From assembly GCF_011044495.1 (NCBI RefSeq), contig NZ_CP049143.1, positions 3,162,001-3,226,000 of the forward strand: a DNA stretch of 64,000 nt, read 5' to 3'. This stretch comes from Roseimicrobium sp. ORNL1. GTDB taxonomy: Bacteria > Verrucomicrobiota > Verrucomicrobiia > Verrucomicrobiales > Verrucomicrobiaceae. Position numbers and translations under genes: made by a program. Positions 34,936-42,990 of the stretch are shown here, one piece after another. Below the pieces are notes generated by a model. That model saw nothing but the letters and a program-made list of their open reading frames with translations, was not told the DNA's origin and made no database searches. Every line of letters begins with the position of its first letter. Within the stretch, counting starts at the first letter, position 1.

Positions 34936-35889
34936 ATGCGCCTCACCATCCTCGATGCTTTCACCGCCAACCCCGGCGATCTCTCCTGGGCCGGACTGGA
35001 GTCCCTCGCCGACTGCACCTTTCATGATCGCACCGCTCCCGCCGAGGTGCTCGTGCGCGCACAGGATGCCGAGCTGGTAATCACAAACAAGACCGTGCTC
35101 AGCGGAGATACCATCCGCTCCCTGCCAAAGCTCAAGTACATCGGCGTGCTCGCCACCGGCTACAATGTGGTGGACGTCGCTGCTGCGAAGGAGTGCGGCA
35201 TCACCGTGACGAATGTGCCGGGCTACAGCACGCCCTCCGTGGCGCAGACGGTCTTCGCGTTGCTTCTGGAACTCACTCACCGCGTCGGCCACCACGCACA
35301 GACCGTTCGTGAGGGACGCTGGAGCCAATGCCCCGACTTCTGCTACTGGGACGGCACCCTGGTGGAACTCAGCGGACGCACCCTCGGCATCCTGGGCTAC
35401 GGCACCATTGGAGAAGGCGTGGCCAGGATCGCGCTCGCACTCGGCATGAAAGTCATCGCCAATCGCCGCACGTGGAAAGAGGCGCCCATCGAAGGCGTCA
35501 CTCCTGCCTCCCAAGAGGAAGTGTTCGCCCAGTCGGACGTCCTCTCCCTGCACTGCCCGCTTACTGAAGACACCAAGCACATCATCAACGCGCAGAACAT
35601 CGCGAAGATGAAACCCTCAGCGCTGCTCATCAACACTGCGCGAGGCCCTCTGGTGAACGAAGCCGAACTTGCTGCTGCCCTGAACGATGGCCGCCTCGCC
35701 GGTGTTGGACTCGATGTCCTTTCCGCCGAGCCGCCCCCTGCGGACAACCCGCTGCTCACCGCGAAGAATTGCTACATCACCCCGCACATCGCCTGGGCCA
35801 GCAAGGAGGCGCGCGAGCGCCTCATCAATGTGGCCACGCAAAATGTGAAAGCGTTCCTCGATGGCAAGCCACAGAACGTGGTGGGGTAG
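34936..35889 (+). CDS. D-2-hydroxyacid dehydrogenase (glycerate dehydrogenase-like)
   Basis: 317-aa NAD-dependent oxidoreductase. N-terminal lid domain with VLATGYNVVDVAAAKECGI, Rossmann motif LGILGYGTIGEGVA, INTARGPLVNEAELAAAL with the catalytic Arg, LDVLSAEPPPADNPLL with the catalytic Glu and PHIAWAS with the catalytic His. Complete triad and standard length. The start ATG 34936 precedes MRLTILDAF; the upstream extension overlaps the divergent gene. Likely reduces hydroxypyruvate or glyoxylate. Confidence 0.92.
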   Translation: MRLTILDAFTANPGDLSWAGLESLADCTFHDRTAPAEVLVRAQDAELVITNKTVLSGDTIRSLPKLKYIGVLATGYNVVDVAAAKECGITVTNVPGYSTPSVAQTVFALLLELTHRVGHHAQTVREGRWSQCPDFCYWDGTLVELSGRTLGILGYGTIGEGVARIALALGMKVIANRRTWKEAPIEGVTPASQEEVFAQSDVLSLHCPLTEDTKHIINAQNIAKMKPSALLINTARGPLVNEAELAAALNDGRLAGVGLDVLSAEPPPADNPLLTAKNCYITPHIAWASKEARERLINVATQNVKAFLDGKPQNVVG

Positions 35890-35967
35890 CCCAACGTACT
35901 TCGCGAGTCCCTTCGCGAGACCTGACACTTGAAATACACTTGCGAAGGGACTCGCGAGCTACGTTGG
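35890..35967. repeat. Long imperfect inverted repeat
   Basis: Arms of about 29 nt: CCAACGTACTTCGCGAGTCC then CTTCGCGAG at 35891-35919, and its near reverse complement at 35939-35967, with only three mismatches and a 19-nt loop. It starts 1 bp after the dehydrogenase stop codon and ends 6 bp before the next ATG. No T run follows, so a simple terminator is less likely than a REP/MITE-like element, although the RNA hairpin would be very stable. Confidence 0.8.
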
Positions 35968-35973
35968 ACTGCC

Positions 35974-36315
35974 ATGATCTTCGAATCCATTGGGATTGGC
36001 CTCTGGCTGCTTGCCAGCATTTTTTTGGGCAGCAAGGTCGTCAAATCGGGATATGGGCCTGCGCGTGTTCAACTCGAGAGCTGGGTAAAAGCCGAAGGAC
36101 TCAAATTCGTCTCCGCCTCACCTCGCTTGTTCTGGCGTGGTCCGTTTTTCTTGGCCAATGGCATGCAGAAGGTATTTCGATTCGCCGCCATGGACCCCGA
36201 TGGCACTGTGAGGCGTGGATGGGCCTGTTGTGGCTGGTTCTTTGTCTCTTGGAAGAGTGGACTGGAGGACAAGGTAGTAGTTCAGTGGGACTTCACGCCG
36301 TTACCAGTGGTTTGA
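35974..36315 (+). CDS. Small membrane-anchored protein, paralogue 1
   Basis: 113 aa. One N-terminal membrane helix (IGIGLWLLASIFLGSKVV), then a soluble domain with ESWVKAEGLKFVSASPRLFW and FRFAAMDPDGTVRRGWACCGWFF. No family recognised. The second gene downstream repeats this plan, so the two are likely diverged tandem paralogues. ATG 35974 immediately follows the inverted repeat. Confidence 0.6.
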   Translation: MIFESIGIGLWLLASIFLGSKVVKSGYGPARVQLESWVKAEGLKFVSASPRLFWRGPFFLANGMQKVFRFAAMDPDGTVRRGWACCGWFFVSWKSGLEDKVVVQWDFTPLPVV

Positions 36316-36376
36316 ATGTAGTGGTAAAACACAGTGTTGCGTCGTACACAACGGCTCCCTTCCCAGGTACCTCCGC

Positions 36377-36784
36377 GTGTTCCTATCTGAACTTTTCCAC
36401 AGCGCATTCACGCTCGCTCTGCTGGCAATTTCCCAGGTGGAACTTCACCGGGAACGGGTGAAGGAAGCGAATGAGTCTTTTCTCTTCATCGGTGGCTCCT
36501 TCGCCGTGATGATTGCGGTAGTCGGCTACATGGGTTGGTGCAGCAAGGACGCGGAGAAAAGAGTGAGGACCTGGGCGCAGCGGGAAGGTTTTGAGCTGTT
36601 GGATTTCGATGCTGGCGGCTATGGCAACCGCCAGACCCGCCCTCTGTGCATCATCTGCCGGGTCAAAGTGAAGGATGTGGATGGTGTAGTTCGGACTGGT
36701 TCAATCTTCCTGGCTCTGGGAATATTCGCGTTCCTCACGCGGAGGATCAAAGTGAAGTGGGACAAAGAAGCCAGTCCACGGTGA
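36377..36784 (+). CDS. Small membrane-anchored protein, paralogue 2
   Basis: Up to 135 aa; start uncertain (GTG at 36377, or a later ATG near 36508 at MIAVVGYMGW). A membrane helix is followed by KRVRTWAQREGFELLDFDAGGYG and RVKVKDVDGVVRTGSIFLALGIF, matching the W-x2-EG and DG-x-VR-x-G positions of the preceding gene. Function unknown. Confidence 0.55.
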   Translation: MFLSELFHSAFTLALLAISQVELHRERVKEANESFLFIGGSFAVMIAVVGYMGWCSKDAEKRVRTWAQREGFELLDFDAGGYGNRQTRPLCIICRVKVKDVDGVVRTGSIFLALGIFAFLTRRIKVKWDKEASPR

Positions 36785-36834
36785 GTGACAGTTTGTGCTC
36801 GCGGCGTTCGTTTACTGGCTCCCACAATCGCCCC

Positions 36835-38352
36835 ATGAAACACTCGCCGCTCTTCGCACTGTTATTGCTCCTGACTGCCGCTGCCCCTGCAGCTGATTTC
36901 GTTCCTCTCTTCGACGGCAAGACCCTCACCGGCTGGAAGCAGCTCGGCGGCAAGGCGAAGTACGAAATCGTGGAGGAGGCCATCGTCGGCACCAGCGTGC
37001 CAGACACGCCAAACTCCTTCCTCTGCACGGAAAAGGACTACGGTGACTTCATCCTGGAGATGGAAGTCATGGTCGACTCCCGTCTGAATAGCGGCATTCA
37101 ATTCCGCTCCGAGTCCAAGGCGGACTACCAAAACGGCCGTGTGCATGGCCTGCAATTTGAACTCGATCCCAGCGACCGCGCCTGGACCGGCGGCATCTAC
37201 GAAGAAGGACGTCGCGGATGGCTGAACAATCTCGAAGCCAATGACCCCGCACGCTACGCCTTCAAACGCGACGCCTGGAACCGCGTGCGCATCGAGGCGA
37301 ATGGCGATCACCTTCGCACCTTCCTGAATGGCGTACCCGCCGGCGAACTCACCGACAACATGACGCCGAAAGGTTTCATCGCCCTGCAAGTGCACGGGGT
37401 GGGGAAGGAGACCACGCCGATGTCCGTGAAGTGGCGCAACATCCGCATCCTGGAGAATCCCAAGGCAGAAGACCTCACGCCCGCCAAGGCTGCCGACTCG
37501 CAAGCCTCGCCCGTGCCAGGGGAGGCCAAGGTGGAACTTGTGCAGAGCGGCTTCAAATTCACCGAAGGCCCTGCGCTCGCGAGCGATGGCCGCATCTTCT
37601 TCACCGACATCCCAAACAACCGTATTCACATTTACGATCCTGCCTCTGGTCAAATCACCATCCATCGTGAGAACACCGGCGGCGCGAACGGCCTCATGTT
37701 CACGCCCTCCGGCGCGTTGCTGGCATGCGAAGGCACCAATCGCCTCGTCACCCGCCAAGTTGGTACCGGCGAAGCCGAGCCGATCGCGAAGGAATACAAC
37801 GGCGCCACTTTCAATGCGCCCAACGATCTCGACCTCGACGGCAAGGGCGGCATCTACTTCACCGACCCCAATTACCGCAAGGAAGCACCCACGCAAGACA
37901 AGGAGGCCGTGTACTACATCGCCACCGGCAAGGGCAATGCCCAGGGCGGCAAGATCACCCGCGTGGTGGATGATTGCGTGAAGCCCAACGGCGTGATCGT
38001 CTCCCTCGATAAGAAGACCCTGTATGTCTGCGACAATGGCGCCAACAAGGTGCGTGCGTACGACATCGATCCCAAGACCGCAGCCTGCACCAACGGACGC
38101 GACTTCGCGAAGATGGAAGAAGGTAAAACTACCGGCGGCGACGGGATGACCATCGATGAGCGCGGCAATCTTTATGTGACCGCGCAGAAGTTCATCTGGG
38201 TCTTCTCGCCCGAGGGCAAGACGATTGCAAAAATCGAAGTGCCTGAAGGTCCTGCGAACTGCGTCTTTGGCGCCAAGGGCACCCAGACCCTCTACATCAC
38301 CGCCCGCACCGGTTTTTACAAAGTGAAGCTCGCGGTCGATGGTCGTCGATAG
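36835..38352 (+). CDS. Secreted DUF1080 (3-keto-disaccharide hydrolase) - gluconolactonase fusion
   Basis: 505 aa. Signal peptide MKHSPLFALLLLLTAAAPA; DUF1080/concanavalin-like domain about 21-212 (FVPLFDGKTLTGWKQLGG, SGIQFRSESKADY, WNRVRIEANGDHLRTFLNG); SMP-30/gluconolactonase beta-propeller about 235-505 (FTEGPALASDGRIFFTDIPNNRI, NAPNDLDLDGKGGIYFTDPNY, KPNGVIVSLDKKTLYVCDN) with the metal-binding Glu, Asn and Asp positions of the family. This combination is common in Planctomycetes and Verrucomicrobia and points to periplasmic sugar or sugar-lactone degradation. Confidence 0.9.
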   Translation: MKHSPLFALLLLLTAAAPAADFVPLFDGKTLTGWKQLGGKAKYEIVEEAIVGTSVPDTPNSFLCTEKDYGDFILEMEVMVDSRLNSGIQFRSESKADYQNGRVHGLQFELDPSDRAWTGGIYEEGRRGWLNNLEANDPARYAFKRDAWNRVRIEANGDHLRTFLNGVPAGELTDNMTPKGFIALQVHGVGKETTPMSVKWRNIRILENPKAEDLTPAKAADSQASPVPGEAKVELVQSGFKFTEGPALASDGRIFFTDIPNNRIHIYDPASGQITIHRENTGGANGLMFTPSGALLACEGTNRLVTRQVGTGEAEPIAKEYNGATFNAPNDLDLDGKGGIYFTDPNYRKEAPTQDKEAVYYIATGKGNAQGGKITRVVDDCVKPNGVIVSLDKKTLYVCDNGANKVRAYDIDPKTAACTNGRDFAKMEEGKTTGGDGMTIDERGNLYVTAQKFIWVFSPEGKTIAKIEVPEGPANCVFGAKGTQTLYITARTGFYKVKLAVDGRR

Positions 38353-38373
38353 CCGGACGCATTTCACAAAAAA

Positions 38374-38395
38374 GTGGGGACATCTATCTCCCCAC
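38374..38395 (+). repeat. Dispersed palindromic element, diverged copy 4
   Basis: GTGGGGACATCTATCTCCCCAC, a hairpin sharing GTGGGGACAT and CCCCA with the 30-bp element of 27300 and 45934. It lies shortly after the gluconolactonase stop. Confidence 0.5.
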
Positions 38396-38426
38396 TCACC
38401 GGCCTCACGGCATACTCCAAAAAAAG

Positions 38427-38454
38427 AGCGGCGGGTTGTTCACCCGCCGCTTTT
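38427..38454. terminator. Bidirectional rho-independent terminator
   Basis: AGCGGCGGGT-TGTTC-ACCCGCCGCT, a 10-bp perfect GC-rich stem with A run on the left and TTTT on the right. It sits between two converging genes and can terminate both. Confidence 0.9.
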
Positions 38455-38497
38455 GTATTCGTTACAAAAGCTCAAGCCAACCGAGCCGAAAATGCGC

Positions 38498-39022
38498 TTA
38501 GGACCTCGAAATCCGGTCCTGGGCCCACACGTAGCCGGGGGAGAACACCTCCCGGTGGCCGAGACCTTCCACATCGTGGCCGGAAAGCGCGGCAAAGGGC
38601 GCGTCTCCGGAGAAAAAAACTGAGGGGTAGAGCCACTCTTCGTCGCCAATCTGCAGGCGGGGAATGAGGGCATCTCCTGCGCGCTCAATCTCCCAGCGCA
38701 TCACGAGGGGGTACTCCTCTCCGGCATTCTTCCAGTTGTCCAGTTCCAGCCAGCCGATGACACCGGTGTTGTTGGCGATGTCCCAGATTTCTCCCGACTC
38801 AAGGTCCACACGCACCGCAAATTGCACCGGATGCTGCGTGCCGCGGGAATCCTGCACCAGAGCAAACACCAGGGAGGGGTGGCTCACGGGATTGCAGGCC
38901 CGGATTTCAAACCCGAAATTTTTCGTGCAATACCGCACTCGTACCCGCCCATGACACTGGACGGAAACATCGTGGAGAGCGGCGACGGCAGGGGACCAAG
39001 GGCTTTCGGAAGGGAGCTTCAT
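38498..39022 (-). CDS. Hypothetical soluble protein
   Basis: 174 aa, no signal peptide or membrane span. Beta-rich sequence (VRVRYCTKNFGFEIRAC, VQFAVRVDLESGEIWDI, GVIGWLELDNWKNAGEEYPLVMRWEIE). No family recognised. Codon use is like the neighbouring genes and it ends just before the bidirectional terminator, which supports it as real. Start ATG at 39022. Confidence 0.6.
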   Translation of the reverse strand: MKLPSESPWSPAVAALHDVSVQCHGRVRVRYCTKNFGFEIRACNPVSHPSLVFALVQDSRGTQHPVQFAVRVDLESGEIWDIANNTGVIGWLELDNWKNAGEEYPLVMRWEIERAGDALIPRLQIGDEEWLYPSVFFSGDAPFAALSGHDVEGLGHREVFSPGYVWAQDRISRS

Positions 39023-39562
39023 AAAGGTTACTGGGCGACGGCACCGCGGGGCGATGTGTTAGGTCTAGTTAATACCCCGACATCCATAAGTTCAACAAAA
39101 ATTTTATAGAATCCGTAATACTTAGAATATCTTAATGGTTCATTCTCATAAATAACTCGCAATCCTGAATTTAAAAAACTGCTCGAAATGAGAGGGTTGG
39201 GACGCTGAACTGCCGGATTCTCTCAAAAGTCGCCAATTTTTCATAGGGAAATTTTTAAAAAGTTGCGCCACTGAATCAAAAACTTTTGATGATTATTAAG
39301 CTAAGTTAATAGAGGGGTAAACCGTTCTAAAGAGCTCTGAACCAATTTGTTTCATTGCAATTATCATGCCACGAGTCGGCCTGACAACTGACGATGTCTT
39401 CAAGTGCCATTAGGCGCCTCAGCACACGCCGCAACAGAACCGCATCAGAACGGCAAAGTTTCGCAAACCCCGCTAAACAATCCCTCAAAAGCGATAATAA
39501 TTCCGAGGGCGCTTTGCCCTAGTGCAGAACGCCCGATTCAAAGCCTGATGGGGCGCTGAAAT
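39023..39562. other. AT-rich gene-free region
   Basis: 540 bp; 39085-39370 is markedly AT-rich compared with the genome and without a credible ORF. It contains a 17-mer, AATCCGTAATACTTAGA (39111-39127), that recurs at 44706-44722. Likely promoter or regulatory DNA, or a remnant of acquired sequence. Confidence 0.5.
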
Positions 39563-40510
39563 TCAGCCGTTCCCCAGCCGATCCCGGTCATGTTTTGCCA
39601 GCAAATCTTGGGCGGGACCGATGGGTACGATGCCAGTTGGATTGATCTCCGTGTGGGTGACGTAGTAGTGCCGCTTGATGTGGTCTATGTCCACCGTATC
39701 GGCGATGCCCGGCTGCTGATACAGGTCCAGCAGGTAACCGTGGAGATTTGGGTAGTCCACAATGCGCCGCACATTGCACTTGAAGTGCCCGTGGTACACC
39801 GCGTCAAAACGCACCAGCGTGCAGAAGAGCCGCCAATCCGCCTCCACCATGCGCGTGCCGAAGAGATAACGCTTTCTTCCCAAGCGCTTTTCCAGTTCAT
39901 CCAGTGCGGCAAAGAGCGAGCGGCAGGCCTTCTCATAGGCCGTCTGGCTCGTGGCAAAGCCAGCCTGGTACACGCCATTATTTACCTTCTCATAGATAAA
40001 CTTGCTGAGCTTCGCTTGTTCTTCCGCAATGTCTGCCGGGAAGAGATCCACCTTGCTGTCGCCAGCGTTGGGAAATGCATCGTTGAACATGCGGCAGATG
40101 TCGTCCTCAGAGTTGTTGACGATGCGCTTCTGTTCCTTGTCCCACAGCACAGGCACGGTGTAACGCCCGCGGAATTTTGGGTCGGAGGCAAGGTAGGCCT
40201 CGCTCAGAAACTTGAAGCCATTCACCGGATCTTCGCTGTATCCCGGACCGTTTCGAAAAGCCCAGCCGCGCTCGTCCCGCACGGGATCCACCACGGTCAG
40301 GCCAATGACCTTCTGCAGCCCCTTCAGATTCCGCACCACGAGCGCGCGACTGGCCCAGGGACAGGCCAGGGAAATGTAGAGGTGGTACCGGCCCGCCACG
40401 GGAGGCAGCGTGCTTGAGCCCGGCTCAATCCAGTCGCGGAACGCATCTTCCTGGCGCTCGAATTCTCCGTCGTCAGACTGTTCTTCGGCGAACTGCGGCT
40501 TGATTTTCAT
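39563..40510 (-). CDS. Glutathionyl-hydroquinone reductase (GST Xi class, YqjG/PcpF family)
   Basis: 315 aa. The thioredoxin-fold half contains the redox Cys in HLYISLACPWASRAL, then GWAFRNGPGYSEDPVNGF, VPVLWDKEQKRIVNNSEDDICRMF, and the helical half has KYRLFGT-like RKRYLFGTRMVEADWRLFCTLVRFD. These are hallmarks of enzymes that remove glutathione from glutathionyl-hydroquinones. It uses GSH and acts on quinone adducts, protecting from quinone stress. Start ATG 40510. Confidence 0.9.
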   Translation of the reverse strand: MKIKPQFAEEQSDDGEFERQEDAFRDWIEPGSSTLPPVAGRYHLYISLACPWASRALVVRNLKGLQKVIGLTVVDPVRDERGWAFRNGPGYSEDPVNGFKFLSEAYLASDPKFRGRYTVPVLWDKEQKRIVNNSEDDICRMFNDAFPNAGDSKVDLFPADIAEEQAKLSKFIYEKVNNGVYQAGFATSQTAYEKACRSLFAALDELEKRLGRKRYLFGTRMVEADWRLFCTLVRFDAVYHGHFKCNVRRIVDYPNLHGYLLDLYQQPGIADTVDIDHIKRHYYVTHTEINPTGIVPIGPAQDLLAKHDRDRLGNG

Positions 40511-40582
40511 GGAGGTGAATACGCCGCGCCCCGCCGCATCGAGCGGATTACCTGCGGAAAAAATTACCTCCTCGACCGCGCA

Positions 40583-40873
40583 CTACTTCCTGCCGTGCTT
40601 GCCTGCATTTCTGCTTCCGGACTTCTTCGTCGGCGGGATCACGTGGCTGTTTTCCTCGATGATATCGTCATTCACGAAATTCTCGTCCGTGGGTGAGTCG
40701 CTGCTGCTCGCAAAGGTGCTGCTTGCCGTGACAGGCGTGCTGAGGCCAGCCTTGCCGGATTCCACTCGTTTCTGGGCCTGACTCTGGTCACCGGCTGGGG
40801 GCATCTGCTGGGATTCATCGGTGCTGTGCCGGTTGCGGGATGCGCTTGGGATTGTCCTGGGTTTACCACTCAT
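40583..40873 (-). CDS. Small disordered hypothetical protein
   Basis: 96 aa, rich in Ser, Thr, Asn and Lys without hydrophobic core; ends in GSRNAGKHGRK. No family. It may be a real small gene since its start is an ATG and it lies 72 bp upstream of the hydroquinone reductase on the same strand, but coding status is uncertain. Confidence 0.4.
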   Translation of the reverse strand: MSGKPRTIPSASRNRHSTDESQQMPPAGDQSQAQKRVESGKAGLSTPVTASSTFASSSDSPTDENFVNDDIIEENSHVIPPTKKSGSRNAGKHGRK

Positions 40874-40987
40874 GATGTGTCTCCTCCTGAAAAGAGATCG
40901 CGGTTCTCCCTTCCGATGGACGGACGAGGTGGAGTCGGAGGAGGTGGGGAGGGGAGAACACTCGCCATGTCTCCCGGGATAAGAAGA

Positions 40988-41017
40988 AAAGGCCGCGCTG
41001 TTTCCAGCGCGGCCTTT
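40988..41017 (-). terminator. Rho-independent terminator of the Sel1-repeat gene
   Basis: AAAGGCCGCGCTG-TTTC-CAGCGCGGCCTTT, 13-bp perfect stem; on the minus strand it is followed by TTTTCTTCTT. Lies 50 bp beyond the Sel1 gene stop. Confidence 0.9.
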
Positions 41018-41066
41018 GAGTGGTTAGGGACTTCGTGTTCCGCTTACTGCGAAAACGCGGCCGGGT

Positions 41067-42800
41067 TTAGCGGCTGCGGGGAGCCGGGGTGGCCGGCCTG
41101 GCAGGAGCAGCAGCAGGAGTGGCGGCGGGGGCTGCGGCCGGGGCGGCACCAGCAGCGGCAGCGGGATTCGCTGCAGCTTCCTTGCGGCGCTTGAGCTCGC
41201 CTTCGATGCGTTCCACATCCGCGTCGGCTTTCTTCCTCTGGTCCACCGTCAGCTTGGCACCAGCTTCGTCGCGAGCCTGGGCAGCGATCTGGTTGTTCTT
41301 GTCGATGTTCGAGGCCTGCTTGAAGTAGAGGTAGGCGCGCTCGAAGTTCTGCTTCGGCTGCTCACCGGACGGCACCATGAGACCGCGGAAGTAGAGGCTG
41401 CCGAGGCGGACGAGGGCGTCCATGCGCACTGCATCGCTCGCGTTCACGGCTTGAGCTGCATCATTGTAGTAGCCGCCTGCAGCGAAGAACTGCGAGACGT
41501 TCGGGTCCTTCTGGGGCACCAGGCCGTTTTCGGTCACGATACCGTAGCTCAGGTTGCCGTCGGGCAGACCAGCTGCAGCAGCACGGGCGAACCAGGCAGC
41601 GGCGGAGACCGGGTCCTTCTGGGTGCCGGCGCCGTTCAGGTAGTACACACCGGTCTTCTGCATGCCATAGGGGAGGCCCAGGATGGCGGACTGGAGGTAC
41701 AGGGTGAATGCCTTGTTCAGGTCGCGGTCCACAGCGCGACCGGCTTCATAGAACGTGGCCACCTGGAACATCGCAGGAGCGGAATTGTTTTGCGCGGCCA
41801 GACGGTAGAGTTGGAGGGCCGCAGCGTCGTTGCGCTGCACTTCCACCTTGTCGTCGCCAGGAGTGAAGTCCACGCCGCCATCATAGAAGGTGGCGAGGCG
41901 GAGCTGCGCAGCGGCGTCATTGCCCTGAGCGGCCTTGGTGTAGAAGTCGAGGGCCTTCGTGAAGTCCTTCGGTACGCCGGCGAGACCGCCTTCGTGAAGT
42001 TCACCCATGGTGCGGAGACCGGCGGGAACTTTCTGGTCAGCGAGCTGCTGGAACTTCTTCACTGCGGCGCCTGGATCCTTCTGGATTTCCTTGTCACCGA
42101 TCTTGCCGCCACCGAAAAGCAGGGCGCCCATGTAGGCGAGTGCGTTCGGGTTGGCTGCGTCAGAGGCCTTCTGGAGGTAGGTCCAGGCCTTTTCGTCGTC
42201 CTTCTTCTCAGGGCCGCCACCGCCAGCATAGAACTGGGCGATTTCGAAGTCAGCCTGGCTGTCCTTGTCCTTGGAGGCAGTATCCAGCAGCTTGAAAGCA
42301 GCGTCCGCGTCGGGCTTTTCACCTGCGCCACCGCGCAGGTAGATGGTCGCCATGTTGCGGCGGGCTTCGTTGAGGCCCTTGTCAGCCGCCTGCTTGATGT
42401 AGGTCACGCCTTCCTTGGCCTTCTCCACTGCTTGGGCGGAGGTGGCAAGGATGGTGCCGTAGTTGTTCATGGCCTGGAGCTGGCCCTGGTCAGCAGCCTT
42501 TTTGTAGTACTCAAGCGACTGCTCCACACCACCCTGCTGGTTGCTCTGGCGGAGGAAGTGGGCCCAGGCAAACTGAGCGTCCTTGTCACCGCCGTCCGCT
42601 AGCGTTTTGATGTTGGCGAAAATTTCGTTCATGCCCTTGCCTGCAGGAGCCTGCTGACCGCTCGCGGCGAGCTTCTGGGCTTCTTCCAGAGCCTGCACAT
42701 TCTGGGTCATGGCCGGGCTTGGATTTTTCCACTCGTCCGTATTGAGGCCGAGCGCAGCCGCCATCGCGACCAGCTTAATGTTGATGATACTTTGCAGCAT
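41067..42800 (-). CDS. Sel1-repeat (TPR-like) protein
   Basis: 577 aa. Multiple Sel1-like repeats run from about 60 to 480, for example AQFAWAHFLRQSNQQGGVEQSLEYYKKAADQG, GLRTMGELHEGGLAGVPKDFTKALDFYTKAAQGN and GVYYLNGAGTQKDPVSAAAWFARAAAAG. The C-terminal 50 residues are Ala/Pro rich (AAAGAAPAAAPAATPAAAPARPA), typical of a cell-surface linker or simple-repeat tail. The N terminus (MLQSIINIKLVAMAAALGL) could be a signal anchor. Probably a scaffold in the envelope. Start ATG 42800. Confidence 0.85.
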   Translation of the reverse strand: MLQSIINIKLVAMAAALGLNTDEWKNPSPAMTQNVQALEEAQKLAASGQQAPAGKGMNEIFANIKTLADGGDKDAQFAWAHFLRQSNQQGGVEQSLEYYKKAADQGQLQAMNNYGTILATSAQAVEKAKEGVTYIKQAADKGLNEARRNMATIYLRGGAGEKPDADAAFKLLDTASKDKDSQADFEIAQFYAGGGGPEKKDDEKAWTYLQKASDAANPNALAYMGALLFGGGKIGDKEIQKDPGAAVKKFQQLADQKVPAGLRTMGELHEGGLAGVPKDFTKALDFYTKAAQGNDAAAQLRLATFYDGGVDFTPGDDKVEVQRNDAAALQLYRLAAQNNSAPAMFQVATFYEAGRAVDRDLNKAFTLYLQSAILGLPYGMQKTGVYYLNGAGTQKDPVSAAAWFARAAAAGLPDGNLSYGIVTENGLVPQKDPNVSQFFAAGGYYNDAAQAVNASDAVRMDALVRLGSLYFRGLMVPSGEQPKQNFERAYLYFKQASNIDKNNQIAAQARDEAGAKLTVDQRKKADADVERIEGELKRRKEAAANPAAAAGAAPAAAPAATPAAAPARPATPAPRSR

Positions 42801-42990
42801 AGATTTGGTTTGGATAAATGAGGAGGCTCCTTTTGACCCGCGAACGGGGCAAGCGCTCATTTTTGGCGAAAAGGCGTTTCTTGTGCAAGTATTTCCCCTA
42901 AGAAACTGACAAGAACGTAAAGCTTGCATCTTCGGAAAGAGTGGTTTTTCCGTTGCATCCGGCGGGAGGGTGCTGGCACGATGGGGCCAC

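Noticed and set aside
36862-38367. Long minus-strand open frame opposite the gluconolactonase fusion
   Set aside because: Antisense shadow; plus-strand gene has signal peptide and two recognised domains.
41451-42602. Plus-strand 383-codon frame opposite the Sel1 protein
   Set aside because: Shadow of the repeat protein with Val/Leu-rich antisense composition.
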